From UBA6049 sp965662345 (GTDB lineage: Bacteria; Bacteroidota; Bacteroidia; Flavobacteriales_G; Salibacteraceae): DNA of 64,000 bases. Positions 45,002-52,623 of this stretch are shown here, piece by piece. How positions within the stretch are numbered: the stretch's first letter is position 1; the number at the start of each line of letters is the position of its first letter. The notes beneath the pieces are model-generated. The model was not told where the DNA came from. It saw only the letters and a program-made list of their open reading frames with translations, and did not search any database. The position numbers were made by a program, and so were the translations under genes. Location: NCBI GenBank assembly GCA_965662345.1, contig CBFIHE010000012.1, positions 1 to 64,000 of the forward strand, read 5' to 3'.

Positions 45002-45845
45002 TCAAGGCGTAAACTTCTACCCGCTGCTTGAACCCGTTGCGGTAATAATAAATGGCGGTATCCACGGGCAGTCCGTTTTGATATTTCAAGACAGATTTTA
45101 ACAATCCGTCAGGATAATAACGCTTAAGCTTACCCGTACCTTCGTAAAGTGTTCCTCCCTGTCTAGGCTGCCCTTTATCCGTTCGCATCTCTAAAACCTC
45201 CATCGGTTTTCCTGCCTCGTACAGAATGCGTTCGTAAACTACTCCATTCGGATGGCGCAATGTTCGAACTCCGTCAAACACGCCATTGTGCAGTTCCGTC
45301 TTAGAAGCCTCTCCTCCGCTTAGGAAATGTAATTCGCGCTCACCAACCATCCCTGTATCGGTAGGTTGCCAGAATTCATGGTACTGAAGACTTCCTTCTG
45401 CGGAATAAACAGCTGCTTCTTGGGGCTCATCTGGCACCGAGAATAGTATTACACTCCATGGTTCTCCATTATTATGATAAGATCTCCAGGTACCTACACG
45501 CTTCCCTGCTTCAAAGGATACCTCACTCAATAAGTTTCCTGAAGGCCGATAGTGTTTCCACCTCCCAGAAGGCTCATTATTTGCATACCAACCTTCTACC
45601 ATTAACCGGCCTGCAGCATTGTATGCCAACCATTTTCCATGTCTCTTACCTTGGTTTAATTCTCCTTCTAGAATGATACTCTCATTTAAGAAAAGGGTGT
45701 ATCTCCCGTGAGGAACTCCTGGAGCTTCAATATCATATTCAAAAGTGATTTTCAGCCCTTCGCCAACAACATATTCATCTGTAAGAATTTGTGCTTGACT
45801 GGTAACTGTTATACCAACTAACAAGAAAATTATTGCTCTAATCAT
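44895..45845 (-). CDS. N-terminal part of a frameshifted YwqK (MORN-repeat) protein
   Basis: A 316-residue frame: signal peptide (MIRAIIFLLVGITVTSQAQ), then YwqK-type MORN repeats (GELNQGKRHGKWLAYN, GSGRWKHYRP-like units). The frame ends at 44895 soon after a G7 tract (44946-44952), where residues KSKKMDECEQGNGRDH are out of step. Removing one G joins it to the 44246 frame and gives a 532-residue protein with the same plan as the gene at 45879. YwqK/MORN proteins in Bacteroidota are exported; the TonB-like end suggests a periplasmic role. Either the assembly has an indel or the gene is truly disrupted or switched. Confidence 0.8.
   Translation of the reverse strand: MIRAIIFLLVGITVTSQAQILTDEYVVGEGLKITFEYDIEAPGVPHGRYTLFLNESIILEGELNQGKRHGKWLAYNAAGRLMVEGWYANNEPSGRWKHYRPSGNLLSEVSFEAGKRVGTWRSYHNNGEPWSVILFSVPDEPQEAAVYSAEGSLQYHEFWQPTDTGMVGERELHFLSGGEASKTELHNGVFDGVRTLRHPNGVVYERILYEAGKPMEVLEMRTDKGQPRQGGTLYEGTGKLKRYYPDGLLKSVLKYQNGLPVDTAIYYYRNGFKQRVEVYALSETRNESELAAYTDFNEGGKSKKMDECEQGNGRDH
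44946..44952 (-). other. G7 tract at the frameshift between the YwqK and TonB halves
   Basis: Seven C on the plus strand, G7 in the gene. With six G the frame reads DFNEGGKARKWMNVN and joins the 44895 and 44246 frames. A homopolymer at this site is consistent with a sequencing indel or slipped-strand variation. Confidence 0.8.
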
Positions 45846-45878
45846 AGATAGTTCATGTTTGAGTTATTCAAATATGTA

Positions 45879-47627
45879 CTAGTCATAGTACACATCCATA
45901 CGCTTTAAAACATAGGTGGCAATTGGCATTCCATTAAATAGACCGGGCTCCCATGCGGTTGATTGGCGAATAACCTCCAGTGCTCCTGCATCTATTTCGG
46001 GGTGAATGCCTCTTAAAAGCTCGACTCCATCTACAACACCTAATTCATCTACACGAAATCGTACGAGAATAGAGCCTTTCACTTTGCGCTCTCTGCCAGC
46101 TTCTGATAATATTGGGTGAGATTCAAAAAAAGAAGTTTCAGCACCCTCTTCACCCGGGTAGTGAGCCGGAATGAAAAAAGGGACATACTCAGGAGTCATT
46201 TTTGGTTTCGGTTCAAAAAAATCTATCACTTGTGCTTTATAAGTAGGTTTTTCCTCCAGTAAAGATGCACCCGGCAGAGGTGGAAGATAATGCAGTAGGT
46301 TTCTAGTACGTAACGGTTTTGCCAAAACATCCTCACTTAAGTACCAAAATCCATTCTTTTCTTCTACGGCAATAAAACCAGGTTCAGGCACATCTAGCGG
46401 GTTGTAGGCACAAGTTATTTGGTTATTCATGGTGTCTGTGTAAGTTACATTACCCAGTGCATTATAGCTTTTCCATACACCTGTTCNNNNNNNNNNNNNN
46501 NNNNNNNNNNNNNNNNNNNNNNNNNNNNNNNNNNNNNNNNNNNNNNNNNNNNNNNNNNNNNNNNNNNNNNNNNNNNNNNNNNNNNNNNNNNNNNNNNNNN
46601 NNNNNNNNNNNNNNNNNNNNNNNNNNNNNNNNNNNNNNNNNNNNNNNNNNNNNNNNNNNNNNNNNNNNNNNNNNNNNNNNNNNNNNNNNNNNNNNNNNNN
46701 NNNNNNNNNNNNNNNNNNNNNNNNNNNNNNNNNNNNNNNNNNNNNNNNNNNNNNNNNNNNNNNNNNNNNNNNNNNNNNNNNNNNNNNNNNNNNNNNNNNN
46801 NNNNNNNNNNNNNNNNNNNNNNNNNNNNNNNNNNNNNNNNNNNNNNNNNNNNNNNNNNNNNNNNNNNNNNNNNNNNNNNNNNNNNNNNNNNNNNNNNNNN
46901 NNNNNNNNNNNNNNGTACCTTTAGATAAATTTCCTTTTTGTAAAGGTTGACCATTTAAAGACCGAACGGATTCAACCTCGTGCAGTTTACCCTCTTTGTA
47001 AATCAACTCCTCTTTACGTGCACCATTGGCATAGTAGACAATATGACTGCCGTGCTTTCTTCCGTTCTTATATTCTTTATATGATTTAATTCGATGATTG
47101 GGGTAATACAAAGATCTAAACAACAGCGTATCTCCACTGCTAATTTGCTGTTCCAAAAGCAGAGCGGGTTTACCATCTGAATGATACAATACACCTTGTA
47201 CAAGCAGGCCGTTCTGAAAGATGAGATCCATTCCCTTTTCACCTGTAACTAGTTTTGAAGACCAGTGACCTGCCGGTATTCCAGCCAAGAAACTGAATTG
47301 TGCTACTTCCACACCATTAGGGTCATAGCGCTTCCATGTTCCAGAGGGCAGTCCATTCACATAGCTACCCTCAATCATTATGGCTCCTGTACTGTAATAG
47401 CGCTTCCAGTCTCCGTGCTTCCTACCCTTTTTGTATACGCCCTCTACATGCTTTTTGGCAAGGTATAGCTGTCTATATTTACCATGGGGAATACGCTCGT
47501 CTTCTTTCAGCACATTCGCCTCTACGCGAACCTCATCATTCAAATCTAGGCGCTTAAATATGGTTTGCTGGCCTTGAACAGTGGCAAACATTATTGAGGT
47601 GAAAAAAAACGATAGCGTTCTAAACAT
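45879..47627 (-). CDS. YwqK/MORN-repeat protein with TonB C-terminal domain, interrupted by assembly gap
   Basis: About 582 residues including the unread part. Signal peptide (MFRTLSFFFTSIMFATVQGQ), at least four YwqK/MORN units (KRHGDW-like: KGRKHGDWKRYYSTG, NGLPSGTWKRYDPNG, NGRKHGSHIVYYANG), the gap (46487-46914), another unit (TGVWKSYNALGN), a Pro-rich linker, and a TonB C-terminal domain (VKGSILVRFRVDELGVVDGV...FNGMPIATYVLKRM). It is the tandem paralogue of the frameshifted gene next to it. The frame continuing through the N run is only as good as the gap length. Function unknown; TonB domains usually energise outer-membrane receptors. Confidence 0.8.
   Translation of the reverse strand: MFRTLSFFFTSIMFATVQGQQTIFKRLDLNDEVRVEANVLKEDERIPHGKYRQLYLAKKHVEGVYKKGRKHGDWKRYYSTGAIMIEGSYVNGLPSGTWKRYDPNGVEVAQFSFLAGIPAGHWSSKLVTGEKGMDLIFQNGLLVQGVLYHSDGKPALLLEQQISSGDTLLFRSLYYPNHRIKSYKEYKNGRKHGSHIVYYANGARKEELIYKEGKLHEVESVRSLNGQPLQKGNLSKGXXXXXXXXXXXXXXXXXXXXXXXXXXXXXXXXXXXXXXXXXXXXXXXXXXXXXXXXXXXXXXXXXXXXXXXXXXXXXXXXXXXXXXXXXXXXXXXXXXXXXXXXXXXXXXXXXXXXXXXXXXXXXXXXXXXXXXXXXXXXXXXXTGVWKSYNALGNVTYTDTMNNQITCAYNPLDVPEPGFIAVEEKNGFWYLSEDVLAKPLRTRNLLHYLPPLPGASLLEEKPTYKAQVIDFFEPKPKMTPEYVPFFIPAHYPGEEGAETSFFESHPILSEAGRERKVKGSILVRFRVDELGVVDGVELLRGIHPEIDAGALEVIRQSTAWEPGLFNGMPIATYVLKRMDVYYD
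46487..46914. other. Assembly gap (428 N)
   Basis: A run of 428 undetermined bases inside the YwqK-TonB gene. Its length may be an estimate. Open frames reported across it on other frames are artefacts. Confidence 0.99.
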
Positions 47628-47663
47628 TGCTTCTAATATACAAGCCTAACAAAATAGACACAA

Positions 47664-47694
47664 AAAAGCCGATGTGAAAATCACATCGGCTTTT
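47664..47694 (-). terminator. Terminator of the hmgA-hppD operon
   Basis: Perfect 14-bp inverted repeat (47664-47677 and 47681-47694, 3-base loop AAA) followed on the minus strand by a T6 run. It lies 23 bp past the hppD stop and before the YwqK-TonB gene. A strong rho-independent terminator. Confidence 0.92.
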
Positions 47695-47716
47695 AGAAAT
47701 ATATGTGTTTGAAGCT

Positions 47717-48856
47717 TTAAAGCGTACCTCTAACCTCTTGTTCGCGCTCAATGGCCTCAAACAATGCTTTGAAATTACCTTTACCAAAGCTTTGTGCTCC
47801 TTCGCGTTGGATAATTTCAAAAAATAAGGTTGGTCTATCACTAACTGGCTTGGTGAATAGCTGTAATAAATAGCCTTCATCATCGCGATCTATCAAGATT
47901 CCCAACTCTTTCAATGGTTGCAAATCTTCATTAATAGGCCCTACACGGTCTAATACAGTATCGTAATACGTTTCTGGAACCCGCAAAAATTCAACTCCGC
48001 GAGCTCTCATTTCTTTTACGGTTGAAATTATATCATCAGTAGCAACAGCAATATGTTGTACTCCCGCTCCATTGTAAAAGTCTAGATACTCTTCTACTTG
48101 AGATTTCTTCTTTCCTTCTGCTGGTTCGTTAATTGGGAACTTGATACGGCCGTTACCATTTGTCATCACCTTACTCATGAGTGCAGTGTAATCGGTAGAA
48201 ATGTCTTTGTCGTCAAAAGAAACGAGTTGGGCAAAGCCCATTACTTTAGCGTAGAATTCAACCCACGTATTCATTTCATTCCAACCTACATTACCAACCA
48301 TATGGTCTATATACTTAAGACCAACTACGCTTGGTTGATATTCTCCTTGATACGCCTTGTAACCAGGTAAAAATATACCGCTGTAGTTGCTTCTCTCAAT
48401 GAAAATATGAACGGTGTCGCCATAGGTATGAATACCTGATTTCACTACGTAGCCATTCTCGTCTTCTTCACGAGTGGGTTCCATAAATGATTTGGCCCCT
48501 CTCTTGGTTGTTTCTTCCCAGCTCTTGGTAGCATCATCTACCCATAGTGCCACTACTTTTACGCCATCGCCATGCGCACTCAAGTGCTCGTTGATTGGCC
48601 CACCCTCATGAAGGGGAGTGGTTAAAACTAAGCGTATTTTATCTTGTTGAAGTACGTAAGATGCACGGTCTTTTAACCCTGTCTCTAAACCGCCATATGC
48701 CATATCTTGAAAACCAAAAGCGGTTTTGTAGTAGTGCGCGGCCTGCTTGGCGTTACCAACATAAAGTTCAACGTAATCTGTACCGTTTAACGGAAGAAAA
48801 TCTTCTGCTTCAGTAAATATTTTTTCTAATTGTAAAGAGGTTGTATCTGTTCCCAT
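47717..48856 (-). CDS. hppD: 4-hydroxyphenylpyruvate dioxygenase
   Basis: A 379-residue Fe(II) dioxygenase that turns 4-hydroxyphenylpyruvate into homogentisate. Two VOC-type domains. Iron ligands are visible as His in IDHMVGNV, His in GVQHIAVATDD, and Glu in FFEIIQREGAQSFGKGNFKALFE near the C terminus. It follows hmgA by 59 bp in the same direction, so both are probably one transcript ending at the terminator at 47664. It is the second step of tyrosine degradation. A 14-bp palindrome lies in the gap between the two genes (48894-48907). Confidence 0.95.
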   Translation of the reverse strand: MGTDTTSLQLEKIFTEAEDFLPLNGTDYVELYVGNAKQAAHYYKTAFGFQDMAYGGLETGLKDRASYVLQQDKIRLVLTTPLHEGGPINEHLSAHGDGVKVVALWVDDATKSWEETTKRGAKSFMEPTREEDENGYVVKSGIHTYGDTVHIFIERSNYSGIFLPGYKAYQGEYQPSVVGLKYIDHMVGNVGWNEMNTWVEFYAKVMGFAQLVSFDDKDISTDYTALMSKVMTNGNGRIKFPINEPAEGKKKSQVEEYLDFYNGAGVQHIAVATDDIISTVKEMRARGVEFLRVPETYYDTVLDRVGPINEDLQPLKELGILIDRDDEGYLLQLFTKPVSDRPTLFFEIIQREGAQSFGKGNFKALFEAIEREQEVRGTL

Positions 48857-48893
48857 ATCCTCTGATTTTTGTTTTTTTCTGCCTGTCGCGAAT

Positions 48894-48907
48894 TTATGAA
48901 TTCATAA
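48894..48907. promoter_or_regulatory. 14-bp palindrome between hmgA and hppD
   Basis: TTATGAATTCATAA is a perfect palindrome 38 bp before the hppD ATG. It could be an internal operator, but there is no supporting promoter, so this is tentative. Confidence 0.25.
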
Positions 48908-48915
48908 CGGGCTAA

Positions 48916-50076
48916 TTACTTTTCAAGCCAAGATTGGAAATAGGTATCATCTGCTATTCCCATAGCCGCTTTGGTAACCATCAATGGCTTAAACGTATCT
49001 ACCATTACCGCTAACTCTTCTGTGTCTTTGGCGCCAATACTTCTTTCCATTGCTCCTGGGTGCGGTCCGTGTGGAATTCCTGCTGGATGCAATGAGATAT
49101 GCCCTGCTTCTATGTCATTTCTGCTCATGAAGTCACCATCTACATAATACAGTACCTCATCGGAGTCTATATTACTGTGGTTATATGGAGCTGGAACTGC
49201 CTCAGGGTGGTAATCGTACAAACGAGGCACGAATGAACAAATAACGAATCCTGCAGACTCAAAAGTTTGATGGATGGGTGGCGGCAGGTGTACGCGCCCT
49301 GTAATAGGCTCAAAATCATGAATAGAAAAGGCATACGGATAATTGTAGCCATCCCAACCTACTACATCAAACGGGTGGGAAGCATACACCAATTCGTGCA
49401 TCATGTTTTGCTTTTTCACCTTCACTAGAAAGTCACCTTTCTCATCATGCGTTTCCAACACTTCTGGTGTGCGGATATCACGCTCACAGAAAGGTGAATG
49501 CTCCAGCAACTGCCCAAAGTGATTTCTGTACCTGTTGGGTGTATAAATGGGTTGATACCCTTCAACTATGAATAATCGATTCTCTTCGCTGTCAAATTCC
49601 AGCTGGTAAATCACACCTCTAGGAACCACCAAGTAATCGCCATAAGAGAATGTGATATTCCCTAATAGCGTACGAAGTGTTCCCGTTCCCCGGTGGATAA
49701 AAATCACCTCATCTGCATCTGCATTCTTATAAAAGTACTCCGTTTGAGATTTACGCGGAGCGGCCAATACAATGTTGCAATCGCTGTTTGTTAGAACCGT
49801 GGTTCTGCTCTCCAGGTAGTCGTCTGTAGGTTTAACTTGAAAGCCTTTCATGCGATAAGACTGCATGTTATTTTCTTTGGCTACTTCAGGTGCAACAGAA
49901 TACGGTTCTTTCAGCGATTTTACTTGAGTGGGCCTATGCTCATGGTAAAGCAATGAAGACATACCCGCGAAACCTGCAGTACCAAAAAGCTGCTCATAAT
50001 AGTAGCTTCCGTCTTCTTTTTTAAAGGTGGTGTGTCTCTTATGCGGGATTTTCCCGAGTTTATGATAAAAAGGCAT
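48916..50076 (-). CDS. hmgA: Homogentisate 1,2-dioxygenase
   Basis: A 386-residue protein that opens the ring of homogentisate to maleylacetoacetate using Fe(II) and O2. Motifs: YHPEAVPAPYNHSNIDSDEV with a likely iron ligand region, GIPHGPHPGA and GAKDTEELAVMVDT. This is shorter than the roughly 440 residues of the human and proteobacterial enzymes, which fits the Bacteroidota form. It precedes hppD in the same operon; no fumarylacetoacetate hydrolase is in the window. A -7 element (50102-50109) and a TGACCTAAGTCA dyad (50132-50143) lie upstream. Confidence 0.93.
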   Translation of the reverse strand: MPFYHKLGKIPHKRHTTFKKEDGSYYYEQLFGTAGFAGMSSLLYHEHRPTQVKSLKEPYSVAPEVAKENNMQSYRMKGFQVKPTDDYLESRTTVLTNSDCNIVLAAPRKSQTEYFYKNADADEVIFIHRGTGTLRTLLGNITFSYGDYLVVPRGVIYQLEFDSEENRLFIVEGYQPIYTPNRYRNHFGQLLEHSPFCERDIRTPEVLETHDEKGDFLVKVKKQNMMHELVYASHPFDVVGWDGYNYPYAFSIHDFEPITGRVHLPPPIHQTFESAGFVICSFVPRLYDYHPEAVPAPYNHSNIDSDEVLYYVDGDFMSRNDIEAGHISLHPAGIPHGPHPGAMERSIGAKDTEELAVMVDTFKPLMVTKAAMGIADDTYFQSWLEK

Positions 50077-50101
50077 TCAAATTCATTTTTCAGATTGAAA
50101 G

Positions 50102-50109
50102 CAAAGTTA
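50102..50109 (-). promoter_or_regulatory. -7 element of hmgA
   Basis: Minus strand TAACTTTG, a TAnnTTTG match, 26 bp before the hmgA ATG. Confidence 0.55.
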
Positions 50110-50131
50110 CCCGGACCCCACAAGGATAAAA

Positions 50132-50143
50132 TGACCTAAGTCA
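50132..50143 (-). promoter_or_regulatory. Crp/Fnr-like dyad upstream of hmgA
   Basis: TGACCTAAGTCA has TGAC/GTCA half-sites. Its centre is about 28 bp upstream of the hmgA -7 element, which puts it near -40 from the expected start site, where class II Crp/Fnr activators bind. A near copy is found before trhO (51276-51287). Confidence 0.45.
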
Positions 50144-50149
50144 GTACAA

Positions 50150-51214
50150 TTAATTGGCTTCTTGTTCTTCACCGTTGAGTATTTCTTTGAGTTTAGGCCT
50201 TACTCTTCCTTTGTGAAATACATTGCGTTGGTCTCCATGCTTTGCTTTCCCTCTGCGCATTTTACGTTGTTCTTCTTCTGGTAAATGAATGAAGTCTTGA
50301 CACTCTGGAGTGCAACAACCCTCATATTTCGCAGCACACGCATCACATTGAATGAAAAGAAGATGACAAGCATCATTCTTACAATTGGTATGAGTATCGC
50401 ATGGTTCTCCACATTGGTGACAGCTAGAGATGATTTCTCCAGAGATACTCTCTCCTAATCTTTCATCAAAAACAAAGTTCTTACCAACAAACGTGTTGTC
50501 TAACCCTTCTGCGTCTACTTGGCGCTTGTAGTCAATGATTCCACCCAATAGCTGATTCACGTCTTCAAAACCATGATGCTTGAGGTATGAACTGGTTTTT
50601 TCACAACGTATACCACCTGTACAATAGAGAAGAATTTTCTTGTCTCTTTTGTCTTCTAGCTTTTTCAAGACCATTGGGAGCTCATCGCGAAACGTGTCTG
50701 AATCTGGACAAACAGCGTTCTTGAAGTGACCAATCTCACTCTCGTAATGATTCCGCATATCCACAACTACCGTTTCTGGATCTGCCATGGCTCTGTTCCA
50801 CTCTTTAGCAGATAGGTGTTTACCTACATTGGTTACATCATAATCTTCAGGCTTTAAGCCATCAGCCACAATTTGATGGCGCACTTTTATAACGAGCTTG
50901 TAAAAAGATTTACCGTCATCTTCTACCGCTATTTTAAACGGAATGTCTTTGAACATCTCCATGCCGTGAAGGTGCTGTACGAAGGCATCCCAATTGTGCT
51001 CGGGCACGCTCATTTGGGCGTTGACTCCCTCTTTTGCCACATAAATTCTACCAAAGGCATTGAGCTTATCCCAAGCGATGTAGAGCTCATCTCTTAAATC
51101 CTGTGGGTTCTCAATGATAACGTATCTGTAAAACGATACCGTTTTGCGTTTAAAGGGCTCTTGCATAAGTCGCTCCTTCAAAACGCGCTTGTCAATTTTG
51201 TTATACAGTTGCAT
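50150..51214 (-). CDS. trhO: Oxygen-dependent tRNA uridine(34) hydroxylase TrhO (rhodanese-like)
   Basis: A 354-residue protein of the UPF0176/YceA group. N-terminal acylphosphatase-like domain (FGRIYVAKEGVNAQMSVPE), a rhodanese domain (VVVDMRNHYESEIGHFKNAV) with the catalytic Cys in LLYCTGGIRCEKTS, and a C-terminal Cys-rich part (SCHQCGEPCDTHTNC, QCDACAAKYEGCC) that may bind metal. Relatives hydroxylate uridine 34 of some tRNAs using O2. It has its own -7 element at 51244 and a TGACCTAnnTCA dyad. The start at 51214 gives QLYNKIDKRVLKERLMQEPF. Confidence 0.92.
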   Translation of the reverse strand: MQLYNKIDKRVLKERLMQEPFKRKTVSFYRYVIIENPQDLRDELYIAWDKLNAFGRIYVAKEGVNAQMSVPEHNWDAFVQHLHGMEMFKDIPFKIAVEDDGKSFYKLVIKVRHQIVADGLKPEDYDVTNVGKHLSAKEWNRAMADPETVVVDMRNHYESEIGHFKNAVCPDSDTFRDELPMVLKKLEDKRDKKILLYCTGGIRCEKTSSYLKHHGFEDVNQLLGGIIDYKRQVDAEGLDNTFVGKNFVFDERLGESISGEIISSCHQCGEPCDTHTNCKNDACHLLFIQCDACAAKYEGCCTPECQDFIHLPEEEQRKMRRGKAKHGDQRNVFHKGRVRPKLKEILNGEEQEAN

Positions 51215-51243
51215 GCTGTAAACGTTTAGAAATTAGAAAGCTG

Positions 51244-51251
51244 CAAAAGTA
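51244..51251 (-). promoter_or_regulatory. -7 element of trhO
   Basis: Minus strand TACTTTTG, matching TAnnTTTG, 30 bp before the trhO ATG at 51214. Confidence 0.55.
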
Positions 51252-51274
51252 GGGTTTTCAAATTCGATTTAAAT

Positions 51275-51288
51275 CTGACCTATATCAG
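51275..51288. promoter_or_regulatory. Crp/Fnr-like dyad between trhO and queA
   Basis: CTGACCTATATCAG contains TGA/TCA half-sites and shares TGACCTA with the hmgA site. Its centre is about 30 bp upstream of the trhO -7 element, the same position as at hmgA. It could also act on divergent queA. Confidence 0.45.
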
Positions 51289-51333
51289 TTTGTTACAAGA
51301 AAATCAGCGTTTTAGCACATATTTGTACGGCAA

Positions 51334-52557
51334 ATGCCGATTGAAATGAGCAGCACGAAAGACATACGCATAGAAGAGTTTGATTATCCGTTAGAGCCTC
51401 ATCGTATTGCAAAGTATCCGCTTAAGGAGCGTGATTTGAGCAAGTTGTTGGTGTATAAGGCTGGTGAAATCCACGAATCGGTATACAGGAACTTACCCAA
51501 TGCCTTGCCCGAGGGAGCAAGATTGATTTTCAACAATACTAAAGTGGTTCAAGCCAGGTTGCTATTTCGCTTGCCAACAGGCAGAGAAATAGAACTTTTC
51601 TGTTTAGAGCCTGATGCAGACTTCTTGGATATTAACCTGGCTATGCAACAAAAAAAAGAGGTAAAATGGCACTGCTTAGTAGGAGGTAACAAAAAGTGGA
51701 AAGACGGGGTAATACTGGAAGGTTCCCTAGGTAATACAACCATTAAAGCTGAGCGTTTGAGCAGGGGTGTAGATAGTTTCTTAATTCGTTTTTTCTGGGA
51801 GCCTATCGCACTCACTTTTGCTGAAGTCTTAGACGAATTGGGCAAAACCCCTCTTCCTCCATATTTAAAGCGAGATGCGGAGCAAAGCGACAAAGAACGC
51901 TACCAAACGGTTTATGCAGAGCACGAAGGTTCAGTAGCTGCACCTACCGCAGGCCTTCACTTTACATCTAGTCTATTGGAAAAGCTATCTAATGACGGAT
52001 TTCAACAGTCTTTTGTTACCCTGCATGTGGGAGCAGGAACGTTTAAGCCTGTAAGTAGCGATACAATAGGGAACCATGAGATGCACCACGAACTCATTCA
52101 GGCAGATGTGGAACTAATACGGTCTATAGCACAAGAAGAAGGATCCGTAATTCCAGTTGGAACAACCTCTATGCGCACCCTAGAAAGCCTCTACTACTTA
52201 GGGGTTAAGGTGTTGAACCATCCTGATATTACTTTGAAAGACCTCCATGTGAGCCAGTGGGACCCTTATCAAACCGCGCTTAAACCAACCAAGGAATCAG
52301 CACTAAATGCGCTAGCAAGCTATTTGGAAAAGAAGGGTTTAAAAAAAGTTATGACCAAGACTCAGCTCATGATTGCTCCTGGGTATACATTTCAAATTTG
52401 CAATGGCCTCATCACCAATTTTCACCAACCAAAAAGTACACTTATGCTCTTAGTTGCCGCATTAATTGGAGACGATTGGGCCAAGGTTTACCGTTATGCA
52501 ATTGACCATGATTTTCGCTTCTTGAGCTATGGAGACGGTAGCCTGCTTCTACCGTAG
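51334..52557 (+). CDS. queA: S-adenosylmethionine:tRNA ribosyltransferase-isomerase
   Basis: A 407-residue QueA, which transfers the ribosyl group of SAM to preQ1 at tRNA position 34 in queuosine synthesis. Family motifs include FNNTKVVQARL, GKTPLPPYLKRDAE, VAAPTAGLHFT, LHVGAGTFKPV and GTTSMRTLESLY, ending MLLVAALIGDDW. It is longer than the E. coli enzyme, mainly in a middle insert. An ATG at 51346 is another possible start. A -7-like element (CATATTTG, one mismatch) lies just ahead. It is divergent from trhO, another position-34 tRNA modifier. Confidence 0.95.
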   Translation: MPIEMSSTKDIRIEEFDYPLEPHRIAKYPLKERDLSKLLVYKAGEIHESVYRNLPNALPEGARLIFNNTKVVQARLLFRLPTGREIELFCLEPDADFLDINLAMQQKKEVKWHCLVGGNKKWKDGVILEGSLGNTTIKAERLSRGVDSFLIRFFWEPIALTFAEVLDELGKTPLPPYLKRDAEQSDKERYQTVYAEHEGSVAAPTAGLHFTSSLLEKLSNDGFQQSFVTLHVGAGTFKPVSSDTIGNHEMHHELIQADVELIRSIAQEEGSVIPVGTTSMRTLESLYYLGVKVLNHPDITLKDLHVSQWDPYQTALKPTKESALNALASYLEKKGLKKVMTKTQLMIAPGYTFQICNGLITNFHQPKSTLMLLVAALIGDDWAKVYRYAIDHDFRFLSYGDGSLLLP

Positions 52558-52594
52558 CGTAACATTAGTCACTTTTTCCAGAAGTGTCGGTCGC

Positions 52595-52602
52595 TACTTT
52601 TG
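52595..52602 (+). promoter_or_regulatory. -7 element of the cytochrome/porin operon
   Basis: TACTTTTG matches TAnnTTTG and ends 21 bp before the ATG at 52624. A T5 stretch about 17 bp further up may serve as -33. Confidence 0.55.
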
Positions 52603-52623
52603 CCCCAATCAATCAGGTGAAAC

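Noticed and set aside
46419..46954. Several open frames spanning the N run on both strands
   Set aside because: They are built of undetermined bases and are artefacts of the gap.
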